DNA of 43,901 bases from Nitrososphaeraceae archaeon (GCA_022545895.1 JAKEIK010000307.1:1-43901), one strand, 5' to 3'. Positions 30,182-39,911 are shown, counted from the first letter of the stretch. The notes: generated by a model from the sequence alone, not told the origin. Numbers and translations are program-made.

Positions 30182-30829
30182 TTGGTAATTATTAATACTA
30201 TTACAACGCCAATCAATACTTCAAACTATCTTTGGGCAAAAGAAATACAGGAAAAAATTGCAAAGAAGATTATAACAGATGATGGCATAAATAGTGAAAT
30301 GGAATCTATTTGCGGGATAGATGTGTGCTACAGAAACAATGTGGCTCATTGTTCCGCCGTAATAATGAACAATAGTTTCAAAATTATCGAAACAGCAAAT
30401 ACAAAAAGCTCCGTTAAGTATCCCTACATCCCAAGTCTGTTCATGCTAAGGGAATCGGGACCGATACTAAATACTTTAAAGACACTGCATAACTCCTTCG
30501 ATGTCTTGCTTGTTGATGGCCACGGCATATTACATCCAAGAAAATGCGGACTAGCAAGTTACATAGGTTTCTTAATTGGTAAAGCGACCATAGGTGTTGC
30601 CAAGAGTCTATTAGTAGGTTCAATAATTCGTGAAGACTTTATAGCTTATAGTGGGGAGGTCTTAGGATATAGAATTGCCAAGGATAGTAAAAAAGAGATC
30701 TTCATAAGTGTTGGTCATTATATCAGCCTTGCTACTGCAGTGGATCTAGTCAAGAGAGTAACCAAAACGAACGAATGGATACCAGAGCCGTTACGACTGG
30801 CAGACATAAATTCGAAGAACCATGCCTAA
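30182..30829 (+). CDS. nfi: endonuclease V (deoxyinosine 3'-endonuclease)
   Basis: CGIDVCYRNN, YIPSLFMLRESGPIL, LLVDGHGILHPRKCGLASYIG, ATIGVAKSLLVG. Confidence 0.92.
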   Translation: MVIINTITTPINTSNYLWAKEIQEKIAKKIITDDGINSEMESICGIDVCYRNNVAHCSAVIMNNSFKIIETANTKSSVKYPYIPSLFMLRESGPILNTLKTLHNSFDVLLVDGHGILHPRKCGLASYIGFLIGKATIGVAKSLLVGSIIREDFIAYSGEVLGYRIAKDSKKEIFISVGHYISLATAVDLVKRVTKTNEWIPEPLRLADINSKNHA

Positions 30830-30891
30830 CTATATTATCAATGAACGTCTCGTCTAGATGATATTTTAGCTAGAATTAGTAATCGAAAAGG

Positions 30892-31110
30892 TCAAGTAAT
30901 GTTTAACTTTTCAGCACAAGATTTGTGGTAATAACTTCTACCATGTCCAAGACTTATAATAGTGTCATCATACTCAAATTTCACACTACATAGCCGACAT
31001 CTACCACCCTGTTTTCTCTCAATAAGTGAAAGTACGCGACCTCTTAAACCAGGATTTGAATGATTAATTATCGAGTACCTTACCAATATTTCTACATTTG
31101 ACATATGCAT
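30892..31110 (-). CDS. small Cys/His protein
   Basis: 72 aa; GGRCRLCSVKFEYDDTIISLGHGRSYYHKSCAEKL (CxxC..H..HxxC). Confidence 0.6.
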   Translation of the reverse strand: MHMSNVEILVRYSIINHSNPGLRGRVLSLIERKQGGRCRLCSVKFEYDDTIISLGHGRSYYHKSCAEKLNIT

Positions 31111-31319
31111 TATTATTATAATAGTAATTTCGTAGAATGTTTACTAACAAGAGTAAAATCATGAATGCAGGAGATTACCCATCATATGTGAATATTCCGG
31201 ATCTGGTGAGACAGCAATTGATACAATTTTTTTGCATACTCACCTCGGCCAAATTTGAACAAAGCACTAGGCCTAGTAGAAGCCTTTCACTTGCTTTCAA
31301 TATTCTAAACTTGGCCGCA

Positions 31320-31543
31320 TTACTTCATAACACCATACTGTTTGGCAAAATTTGAGAATGAAATGGGTTCCTTTCCTCTTACTTTTTTAACTGCAGAAGA
31401 AACCCCAGATACATACCCATCTCTTGTAATTCTGAGTAATTCGACTATTACATTGGCATGCCATTCATAGAACTCGAAAGCTGCCTTATTATTTCACCAC
31501 CAATATTTCCGGTGCTACCTGTTACCAGAATTGATTCAGTCAT
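31320..31543 (-). pseudogene. internally deleted NmrA-like NAD(P)-binding (SDR-family) protein
   Basis: N-term MTESILVTGSTGNIGGEIIRQLSSSMNGMPM* followed in another frame by C-term-like VIVELLRITRDGYVSGVSSAVKKVRGKEPISFSNFAKQYGVMK*; the ~200-aa core is missing. Confidence 0.75.
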
Positions 31544-32051
31544 ATTTATGATATTCTTCTGGAATTATTTAGGCTTGCTGATAACCAGGTACATTTTCAG
31601 CGGCATCGCATACGCCTAGAACGATTGGTACTATTAAAAATATTAAGTCTGATGTAGTGATAAATACTATCCGCCAGTTGTATGGCTATTTTGGGAAGAA
31701 CAAAATAATAAGGTCAATATAGAATTTAACTATATGATGTTGATCCAATTCATTGTTGCATGGCTGTCATGATTATAGTTTCAATGAAATATCATTCTAT
31801 ACGCAAATGGCGGATCAGATACAATTTGTATTCAAATTCAGTTCCAAGTTCTATTAATTTTGATTCTGATACAACGATTTGTACCTTGGATAGTTATATC
31901 AGTATATGCATTTGACTTCAACTAATTAACTCCAAAGTCGTTTTTGTGTTGTATAAAAGTAAGGCAGATATCTAAAAAGGTAATGCAATCTTTATTTCCG
32001 AATCTTAATACTAACTATTTTTTGTTATAGTGTGAATAATTAATCAGTGGC

Positions 32052-32933
32052 TCATTTGTTCGGATTTGCATATCTGTGCTGTGGATGCTCTTTATTCTTG
32101 AGTCTTTTTGACACGGCGCTTATTACAACTCCTGCAATAAAAATAGCCGCGCCTACCATCACGACAAGGGGGCCTGCAGGAAGACTCACGTAGCTTGATA
32201 ATAAGACGCCCAATGTTGCGCTGGCGAGCCCGAAGATAGTGCTCATGAGACAATAGCGAGAGAGCGTGGAGCTGAAATTCTTGGCTGCCGCTGCAGGAAC
32301 TATCACGAGAGCTCCAACTAGTAACGTTCCAACCTCCTTTATCCCAAGTGCGACTATGGTGGCTACTAGAAAGAGATAGATTAAATTAATTCTCTCAACG
32401 TTTATCTTGCTTGCGGTCGCGAGTTCTCTAGAAATCATACTCACGGCCAGTTTTTGGTAAATTGCTTTAGTTACAATAATCACACAGATAGATACTAAAA
32501 CTGTAATTATTGTATCCGTGAGCGTTATTTTGGAGACATCACCAAACAAAGCCTCGAGTAGATCTACCTGGGGGGTGATTAGAATCCCTATCGCAAGTGC
32601 TAGGACAAAGAGTACTCCTATGATGGCCTCTACTGACAGGGTTGTTGATTTTTGGAGATACCAAGTGACAATTACCGTTGCAGCTAAGAATGCGAATGCA
32701 CCAATGAATGGATTAAAGTTGAACAGTATTCCAAGTGCAAGGCCTGGAAGAGCAACGTGGGAGAGTGCATCACCGACCAGCGCCATGTGCTTTGATACCA
32801 TGATGGAGCCAAGATAACCTGCAGTAGATCCTACAAATACGCCCACTACAAGTCCAAAAGTAAGGGCATCTGACACCAAGAATCGCCTACTCTTTATAAT
32901 GCCCCTCCTCTGACAGAGCAAACTCATTTCCAT
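32052..32933 (-). CDS. metal (Zn/Mn-type, ABC-3) ABC transporter permease
   Basis: multi-TM ZnuB/MntB-like: GDALSHVALPGLALG, LLVGALVIVPAAAAKNFS; true start likely internal to the listed ORF. Confidence 0.88.
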   Translation of the reverse strand: MEMSLLCQRRGIIKSRRFLVSDALTFGLVVGVFVGSTAGYLGSIMVSKHMALVGDALSHVALPGLALGILFNFNPFIGAFAFLAATVIVTWYLQKSTTLSVEAIIGVLFVLALAIGILITPQVDLLEALFGDVSKITLTDTIITVLVSICVIIVTKAIYQKLAVSMISRELATASKINVERINLIYLFLVATIVALGIKEVGTLLVGALVIVPAAAAKNFSSTLSRYCLMSTIFGLASATLGVLLSSYVSLPAGPLVVMVGAAIFIAGVVISAVSKRLKNKEHPQHRYANPNK

Positions 32934-33624
32934 ATATGATGCTCAAAAGTTGTGAATGAGTCAGACTCTTTCTATCACCGAAGAACAACACTCGCTTATT
33001 CAAGGCTAGTACGTAGTCGGCGTAATGCATCACAACATGCATGTTATGGGATATAAGAAAAAGTGTTATTCCAGCTTCTTTTTTTAAATTATTCACCTTG
33101 TCGTAGATGGGTTCCTCGGCACCTATGTCTACGCCAGAGGTTGGTTCATCAAAAAGGAGCACAGTTGGATTGTCTACGATAGCCCAGGCGATCAAAACAC
33201 GCTGTAGCTCTCCACCAGAAAGTGATCCAAGGGTCTGCCTGAGAATATCTTTCTCCAAACCCACTGACTTTATGCATGTATCAAAATCTGTTTTGCATTT
33301 GAACCTCAGAAATTCCTCTACCGATATGGGTAAATCCGTAGAGACAAGGCTTTGAGGAACATAGCCCATTCTTATCTTATCGTTCCACTTTATCGTTCCT
33401 GAGTATGGAATCAAATTCAATAGGGCTCTGAATAGAGTGGACTTACCACCTCCATTAGGGCCAACGATTGCTAAAGATGTCCCCTTCTTCACATTGAAAC
33501 TTACTTCTTCTAGAATTGTCTTGTTCTGTGATCTGACGCTTAGCTCAGAGACAACCAGTATATCTCTAGCTTCGGCTTGCGGCTGGTTAGAACCATCAGT
33601 CGCTGCTCTGTGGGTGTCAGACAA
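32887..33624 (-). CDS. metal ABC transporter ATP-binding protein (ZnuC-like)
   Basis: GPNGGGKSTLFRALLNLIPYSG, LSGGELQRVLIAWAI, LLFDEPTSGVD. Confidence 0.9.
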   Translation of the reverse strand: MSDTHRAATDGSNQPQAEARDILVVSELSVRSQNKTILEEVSFNVKKGTSLAIVGPNGGGKSTLFRALLNLIPYSGTIKWNDKIRMGYVPQSLVSTDLPISVEEFLRFKCKTDFDTCIKSVGLEKDILRQTLGSLSGGELQRVLIAWAIVDNPTVLLFDEPTSGVDIGAEEPIYDKVNNLKKEAGITLFLISHNMHVVMHYADYVLALNKRVLFFGDRKSLTHSQLLSIIYGNEFALSEEGHYKE

Positions 33625-33718
33625 CTTCAGTTGTTAATTAGTGTACCGTAAAAGTCTTACGATCTTTAATATCACACGAACTAAAAATCATGAGCATTAG
33701 CTTTGCACTTCACTGCGG

Positions 33719-34333
33719 TTAATTGTGGTTATCGTGCTTATACTTATGATGTACTTTTGCAGCTAATATCAGAGAAGGAATCATGATGACAGGGAAAATG
33801 ACCGCCACGTCAAAACTAAGAAATGAGAGTCCCGTAGAAATGACGTAAAGTGATGGAATAATAGCCAAATTAATGAACATTTTTTTCCTCGTACGATTTT
33901 CCAGATCTTTGGCTTGTAAATTTTTTCTATTTCCTAGAATCCACCACAGTAACATTAACATCATCGAATTGAATATTTGTAATAATGACAAAACTGCTAC
34001 TCCTTCCCAATTCCTATATCGTAATTCAGCAACGGTGGTAATTGGGGTTATAAGTATCAAAACAAAAAATGCTATCAAGATTAGCGTAATGATCTCAGTT
34101 GGGTGTTTTAGGTAGTCAAAAAAATACATAGAAAAAACCCAAAAAACCGAAATCACCGCAAAACTGCTTATGAGTCCATACAAGTTATAAAAGAAATCTT
34201 TCATTTCATCAGGATTAACCTGACCATTAACAATTGTTGGAGGGACGAGATTATATGCAAGTATTGTGATAGCGACAAGGAGCACAGAGTCACTGAAATT
34301 CTTTAATCGTTCTGTTGTTAGGAGATTGGGCAT
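33719..34333 (-). CDS. TMEM175/DUF1211-family membrane protein
   Basis: ERLKNFSDSVLLVAITILAYNL (FSD motif) and multi-TM topology. Confidence 0.8.
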   Translation of the reverse strand: MPNLLTTERLKNFSDSVLLVAITILAYNLVPPTIVNGQVNPDEMKDFFYNLYGLISSFAVISVFWVFSMYFFDYLKHPTEIITLILIAFFVLILITPITTVAELRYRNWEGVAVLSLLQIFNSMMLMLLWWILGNRKNLQAKDLENRTRKKMFINLAIIPSLYVISTGLSFLSFDVAVIFPVIMIPSLILAAKVHHKYKHDNHN

Positions 34334-34684
34334 TAAATGACTATACCATTATTTACTAGTTATATGTTCCATGAAAACTTACAAAGCTGAACTAAAAACA
34401 CAACGCAGAATCAAACAGATCACTTACCGTCAAAAAATGACTTTTGCGACTGTACTTAAATACTTCCAACAGTGCATCATCGTGTGGTAAGGGTAAGAGA
34501 AAGTAGTATGAATAATTATCATTTTTTCACCTATGCTAATTGCTTCGTCCTTTGGAATTGCGTCTGATAAATTTGCAGCCGGTCAAGCAATTCAAGCCCA
34601 AACTTCAAAGAAAGAAGTATTGGTAACACATTTGGCTATCTAGCGGGGAGTAACTGCAATTTCTGATTTATCGTAATTTCAATA

Positions 34685-34715
34685 CAATATAGGATTTGAG
34701 CTCAAATTTGGTATT
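34685..34715. repeat. 31-bp repeat copy 1 containing perfect palindrome ATTTGAGCTCAAAT (34694..34707)
   Basis: caatataggatttgagctcaaatttggtatt identical to 36038..36068; about 70 bp upstream of the 34787 CDS. Confidence 0.95.
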
Positions 34716-34786
34716 ATATCATAGTCTTAGAAACGCTAAAGAAAACTCTAATAGTAAGTTGAAATCGTGTATAAATGAATTAGCAG

Positions 34787-35815
34787 ATGCATTACACAAA
34801 AAAATCAAAGAAAGCACAACCTAACCATATTATATCTTCATTTATTTTGTTGTTTGTGTTGATTATTTCCTTTTCAATAGTAACTAATATCCACATTGTA
34901 TATGGTCAAACAAATCAAACTATAGCGGAGAATGAAGACTTACTGAATATACAAGATATCCCAGCAAAAAAAGTTCAGGTAGGAGATATTGAAATTGCAT
35001 ATAAGATGTTAGGAAAAGGTGACCCTATTTTACTTTTCAATGGCGCTTCTGATGGTATGGATGCCTGGGACCCGTCCTTTCCAAGGATTCTTTCTTCAAA
35101 TCACACAGTAATTGCGTTTGATAGTCGTGGACTTGGAAATACAACAAGTGGTTCTAAACCATACACTTATCAGCAACTAGCAAACGATAGTGCTGGTTTG
35201 CTTGATGCTCTGAAAATACCAAAAGCAGATGTTATGGGATATTCTCTTGGATCATATATAGCCCAACAGCTTGCAATTATGTATCCAGATAAGGTTAACA
35301 GTCTTGTACTTGTTGGTTCATCATGTGGCGGAAAAGATCATACACCTAAACCACTTGAGTTTCTAAAATTGCAATCCGAAATTGTAAACAAATCTCTAAA
35401 TAATGTTTCTATTTCTCAGGAGGAGATGAAAGGGCTTGTATCTGCTTCATTAGGATCGGGATGGATAAGACTGCATCCTGAATCCCTTGAGAACATTCCA
35501 ACTTTACAGCAAGCAAAGCCTGGGCTTTCCCCTGACGCAATAAATAATCAGTATAACGTAGGAAAACATTGGGAGGACAATCCAAACTGGAGTGGTGCTT
35601 GTGATGAGCTTGCGAAAACAGCCAGACCTACTTTGGTCATAACTGGAACTGATGATAATAATTACCAGCCGTATGTTAATTCTTTAAAGATTGTAGAAAA
35701 GATTCCAGGAGCCTGGCTCGTACAGATTAAAGATGCTGGACATGCAGTAATGGATCAATATCCGGAAGAGATCGGTAAGATAGTAAATACATTTCTATCA
35801 TCGATATCTAATTAG
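34787..35815 (+). CDS. secreted/anchored alpha/beta hydrolase
   Basis: N-terminal signal/TM; VIAFDSRGLGNT, VMGYSLGSYIAQQLA nucleophile elbow, AGHAVMDQYPEEI. Confidence 0.9.
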   Translation: MHYTKKSKKAQPNHIISSFILLFVLIISFSIVTNIHIVYGQTNQTIAENEDLLNIQDIPAKKVQVGDIEIAYKMLGKGDPILLFNGASDGMDAWDPSFPRILSSNHTVIAFDSRGLGNTTSGSKPYTYQQLANDSAGLLDALKIPKADVMGYSLGSYIAQQLAIMYPDKVNSLVLVGSSCGGKDHTPKPLEFLKLQSEIVNKSLNNVSISQEEMKGLVSASLGSGWIRLHPESLENIPTLQQAKPGLSPDAINNQYNVGKHWEDNPNWSGACDELAKTARPTLVITGTDDNNYQPYVNSLKIVEKIPGAWLVQIKDAGHAVMDQYPEEIGKIVNTFLSSISN

Positions 35816-35856
35816 CTGTCACGATGTAAGCAAATCGGATCACATCGCATCAATCT

Positions 35857-35908
35857 ATTCTCGAATTGGGATTCGAACCCTCTTGTTTCACTTGGGGATT
35901 CATACCTT
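35857..35908 (-). repeat. tRNA T-arm-like dispersed repeat, copy 1
   Basis: attctcgaattgggattcgaaccctcttgtttcacttggggattcatacc; minus strand contains GGGTTCGAATCCC. Confidence 0.6.
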
Positions 35909-36037
35909 CTATGGTAATATGCTTCATAATGAATAACTGCGGATGAAAATCATCATAAAAGATAGCAGATCTTAAAAATAGGAAAGAAATAACGTCGGTC
36001 CAGGTCAGAGAGATGCTATACACTAGAGTATGTAATC

Positions 36038-36068
36038 CAATATAGGATTTGAGCTCAAATTTGGTATT
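36038..36068. repeat. 31-bp repeat copy 2 with palindrome ATTTGAGCTCAAAT (36047..36060)
   Basis: identical to 34685..34715; upstream of the 36306 CDS. Confidence 0.95.
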
Positions 36069-36305
36069 TATAATATCTTAGCATCAGAAATCCTAAAGCC
36101 TACCTCAATTAATAGCGATGTCGTAACTATCATTCCTTAGAATAACTCGATCAGTGTGTGATAATACACTTTAATTTCAAAATGAATGGTGGTTGTATAG
36201 TTCCTGTAGGACCATGAACCTTATCCATGAAGGGGACTATCAAATTAATTAATAAGTCTCTAACATGTGTAATCATATAGCGTGAAGCTGCAGAAGTAAT
36301 TAATA

Positions 36306-38300
36306 ATGAACAAGAGAAAAGCAACAGAAATCAGAGTAGATTTTTCTCTTAAACGCGAGGTATTATTCGTTGTAATAGGGGCAATGTTAGGGGCAGTATC
36401 TATGCTTATTCCAACTGTTTTTGAAGTTGGAATGGGCATACCCTATTATGTTACATGGGTAGCGTTTGGTCATGTCATAGGGGTTTACTCTTCTAATGCG
36501 GCTTTTGCAGGAATAGTAATTCATGCAATAACTGCTATTTCAATAGGCATTGTTATCGGAGTTTTTCTATACAAAACTGGAATATTGAACATAAGTAAGA
36601 TTTCAAATGGTTTCCTTTATGGGTTACTCGCGGGTTCCGTAATCCTAGTTGTTTTTTTCATACCTGTTTACTTTTTAATATTGCTACCAGAGATAAATCG
36701 TACGATAGAAACCATGACGCAATCATCCTATAGTGAATATGAGACAACATCACCTAATTACAGCTTCCCTTTAGTGATCTCAAGTTATGTTATTATGCAT
36801 CTAGTTTTTGGTATCACTGTAGGACTTATTTCATCTACTTTATCAATAAAGTTTGGTAGCCGGTATAGATGTTCAAAATGTGACGTTTCCTTTTCCAGGA
36901 TCGATTCATATCAAAAACATCTAGAACTTATTCATGGAGAGAAGCCGATTCGATTAACTCGCATTTTGATTTTAGGAGGAGGATTTGCAGGAATTGAAGT
37001 TCTTCGACAGCTTCAGAAAGCATTTCAGAATGATATAGGAATAGATATAACACTCGTAAGTAGAGACAACTTTTTCCTCTTTACACCCATGTTACCTGAG
37101 ATATCATCAGGAATGATAGAGACAAGGCATATCGTAACACCCTTGAGAGTTTTTTGCAATAGAGCAAAATTTTATGAGGCTAATATAGAATCAATTGATC
37201 TGGACAAGAAGCAAGTTGTTATCAGCCATCAAATCGGAAAGCAAACAAATCCTATTGAGTGGCGTAGCCATATCCTGAAATATGATTACTTAATCATAGC
37301 ATTAGGAAATGAGACGAACTTCTTTGGGATGGATGGGGCAGCTAAACAAGCATTTACACTAAAGAGCCTAGGTGATGCGATAGTTTTACGCAATCATGTA
37401 ATAAATATGTTAGAACAGGCTGATATTGAACATGCAGATCTTGACCTCAGGAAAAGCTTGTTGACTTTTGTGGTAGTTGGAGGAGGGTTTTCTGGTGTTG
37501 AAATTGTCGGGGAATTAAATGACTTTGTACTTGATTCAATAAAACATTTTTACCACAATCTACAAAAAACTTATACGAGGATAGTTCTTGTGAATTCGGG
37601 TGGAAGGATCCTTCCTGAGGTAACTGAGGAACTAGCAGAGTTTGCATTACAAAAAATAAGAAAAAATGGAGTAGAAGTATTGTTGAATACACGTGTGATT
37701 GATGTAACATCATTTAGTGTTAGACTAGATAATGGGATCGATATTTCAACCCAGACAATTATCTGGGCTGGAGGAGGAAAGCCTCCAAGCTTACAATCGG
37801 CTCTTTCATGCGAGCACGATAAATCTGGGAGAATAGTAACCAACAATTTTCTGGAGGTTCTTGGATACACTGATTCCATTATGGCGCTCGGTGACTGTGC
37901 GTGTATTACCGATCCTAATACGGGAAAGCCCTGTCCACCAACAGCTCAACACGCAATAAGACAGGGAAAGGTTGCGGCAATTAATCTAATCTCTAGAATC
38001 AAAGATCAGGAAAATAGTAAGAAGTCATTTGATTACAAGACAAAAGGGGTTATGACATTGATAGGTAGGAGAAATGGTGTTGGTATTTTACTTGGATTTA
38101 AGGTTCATGGATTTACAGCTTGGTGGTTTTGGCGTTCATACTATCTGCTGAACCTTCCCACCGTAGAGAAAAAATTGCGGGTTATGGTTGACTGGTTTAT
38201 AGACCTATTCTTCAAACGAGATGTAACCAGGCTTAAATCAACCACCGAAGAACCGCCTCTTAGATCGAAAGCATCTGATCATTCATCTGTCAAAGTATGA
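36306..38300 (+). CDS. multidomain protein: N-terminal membrane domain + C2H2 finger + NDH-2-like FAD/NAD(P) oxidoreductase
   Basis: ~190-aa multi-TM region; YRCSKCDVSFSRIDSYQKHLELIHGEKP; RILILGGGFAGIEVLRQL, FVVVGGGFSGVEIVGEL, IMALGDCACI. Confidence 0.88.
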   Translation: MNKRKATEIRVDFSLKREVLFVVIGAMLGAVSMLIPTVFEVGMGIPYYVTWVAFGHVIGVYSSNAAFAGIVIHAITAISIGIVIGVFLYKTGILNISKISNGFLYGLLAGSVILVVFFIPVYFLILLPEINRTIETMTQSSYSEYETTSPNYSFPLVISSYVIMHLVFGITVGLISSTLSIKFGSRYRCSKCDVSFSRIDSYQKHLELIHGEKPIRLTRILILGGGFAGIEVLRQLQKAFQNDIGIDITLVSRDNFFLFTPMLPEISSGMIETRHIVTPLRVFCNRAKFYEANIESIDLDKKQVVISHQIGKQTNPIEWRSHILKYDYLIIALGNETNFFGMDGAAKQAFTLKSLGDAIVLRNHVINMLEQADIEHADLDLRKSLLTFVVVGGGFSGVEIVGELNDFVLDSIKHFYHNLQKTYTRIVLVNSGGRILPEVTEELAEFALQKIRKNGVEVLLNTRVIDVTSFSVRLDNGIDISTQTIIWAGGGKPPSLQSALSCEHDKSGRIVTNNFLEVLGYTDSIMALGDCACITDPNTGKPCPPTAQHAIRQGKVAAINLISRIKDQENSKKSFDYKTKGVMTLIGRRNGVGILLGFKVHGFTAWWFWRSYYLLNLPTVEKKLRVMVDWFIDLFFKRDVTRLKSTTEEPPLRSKASDHSSVKV

Positions 38301-38345
38301 TGAATCTGCAATCTACACAATAATATGCTCTCAATTTAACCATAC

Positions 38346-39425
38346 TTATTTTGTCGTATTTCCTGAAGGTACAACAATTAGATTAAAGTCTGAGCGTTCA
38401 ACAAAGTCTCCTAAATTTTGTCCTTGCACTCCATCTACACTTACTACGACATCAACTGGACCAGGTTTATCAAACTTAACTGTTTGGGTTCCCGTGCCAT
38501 CAAGTGCCTTTTGATCATGTAGATCTTCTAGCACGCTATTATTGAGCCCAGTAACTTTGAAACTGTAACTAACACCCGGGACAGTAGTTTGAGAGCTGTC
38601 CATAAACAGAATACCAAATTGTGTTGGAGTTCCAGATTTTATTGATGGTGGTTGCCACAGTAACTCAATGTAGTATGTGCCACGACCTGTTTGCAATGTT
38701 ATTGGTGGCTTTGGAATTTCAGGTTGACTTTTCGGTACAGGAGGCTGACCTTGTCCGGTTGATAGAAGTTCGAATTGGTACAGAACAGGAGGATTTCCTG
38801 CAGTTACATCAGCGAAGGTCTGTGCCTTAACTGGATAAGGCATGTCTTTATTTATCCAAATTTTGTTGTCGACACCTTTGTGCCATGCTATGACAGTAGT
38901 GTCAAAAGATCCAGCAGGCACGGAAATCTTTTCCTGCCCTGTTGGAGAAATTGGCGGGCCTCCTATTGATGCTATCTTTCCCCAGTAAGCAGCACTTAAC
39001 GACTGACCTGGCTTTGCAACAAAGGCTGCAAGCCACTGTAGTGAACTTTCATAGGCACTTCTATAAGGAGACATGGATGGCGGAATCTGCGAACTACCCA
39101 AAGCTGTTAGATCCAAATCACTTAGATGGAACGTTCCGTTTATTATTGCTCCTTGGTCATTGACATACACCGGAGCTACCCAATAATGACCTGTACTGTT
39201 AAATTCTTTAAAATATATAGTCATTGTAAATGGCTGCCCCTGATTTGTGTCGTGACTTTGTATTTTATATGTAACATACATGTTGGCTTTTACTCCTTGA
39301 CCAACGTACCAATTGTTATCAGCCGCGGCCAACCGACCAAAACCAGAACTCAAAATTACAAGCACGCTCATAATCACAACTAATTTAACTATCTTACTAA
39401 AGTACGGTAAGTTGTCCTTACTCAT
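38346..39425 (-). CDS. secreted hypothetical protein
   Basis: 359 aa, N-terminal signal/TM segment, beta-rich extracellular-type composition. Confidence 0.65.
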   Translation of the reverse strand: MSKDNLPYFSKIVKLVVIMSVLVILSSGFGRLAAADNNWYVGQGVKANMYVTYKIQSHDTNQGQPFTMTIYFKEFNSTGHYWVAPVYVNDQGAIINGTFHLSDLDLTALGSSQIPPSMSPYRSAYESSLQWLAAFVAKPGQSLSAAYWGKIASIGGPPISPTGQEKISVPAGSFDTTVIAWHKGVDNKIWINKDMPYPVKAQTFADVTAGNPPVLYQFELLSTGQGQPPVPKSQPEIPKPPITLQTGRGTYYIELLWQPPSIKSGTPTQFGILFMDSSQTTVPGVSYSFKVTGLNNSVLEDLHDQKALDGTGTQTVKFDKPGPVDVVVSVDGVQGQNLGDFVERSDFNLIVVPSGNTTK

Positions 39426-39540
39426 TGTATTCTATATTGGCGTTCAAAATTATATATCTTAGGTAACTATGTTATCTCTATACTGGACTGCTTAGTTTCT
39501 AATAGTTACCATTTATGAAAAAAATGAGTAAAATGCCATA

Positions 39541-39714
39541 TCACCTGAACTAGTAGCCGGAGTTATTCTAAAAGTGGTCAAAACCGATTGCCGTGACTTT
39601 AGAAATATTGGAGCTGAGGATGCGAAATTGATTTAAGACGTTAGAAGTAATAATTCTGATAAGGAATTTCAAACGCTCATGAAAAAGCAATGGCATCTAG
39701 GGCTCGTTTCATGA
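39541..39714 (+). pseudogene. C-terminal remnant of a short-chain dehydrogenase (SDR)
   Basis: In-frame SPELVAGVILKVVKTDCRDFRNIGAEDAKLI*DVRSNNSDKEFQTLMKKQWHLGLVS*; resembles SDR tail ...A..ILK.V....P.FRY..G.DA...; internal TAA and no N-terminal Rossmann region. Confidence 0.65.
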
Positions 39715-39820
39715 GATAAAATCAACACGTCTTGTGATTGTGATTATACTCTTCTGGATTAACTCTACATATGGTAAATTAGCGCTACTTGTACCAACAT
39801 CACCAATGTACCGCGGAATC

Positions 39821-39875
39821 TTATTCTCGGAGTAGGATTCGAATCCTTTTGCTTAATCTCAGTCATTCCTTGGTA
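39821..39875 (-). repeat. tRNA T-arm-like dispersed repeat, copy 2 (more diverged)
   Basis: ttattctcggagtaggattcgaatccttttgcttaatctcagtcattcc. Confidence 0.45.
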
Positions 39876-39911
39876 TAGTTATAAATATCTACTAACAACT
39901 ATAACTTAGAA

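Noticed and set aside
31137-31355. 72-aa plus ORF
   Set aside because: No domain; its 3' end is antisense to the NmrA-like remnant.
31569-31680. Minus-strand C-terminal-like fragment PYNWRIVFITTSDLIFLIVPIVLGVCDAAENVPGYQQA*
   Set aside because: One possible TM segment behind an in-frame stop; too short to assign to a family.
34511-34642. Signal-peptide-like short frame ...FSPMLIASSFGIASDKFAAGQAIQAQTSKKEVLVTHLAI*
   Set aside because: Could be a secreted-protein remnant, but there is no downstream domain and the start is broken; evidence insufficient.
37447-37879. Minus ORFs inside the NDH-2 fusion gene
   Set aside because: Antisense shadow ORFs of a strongly supported gene.
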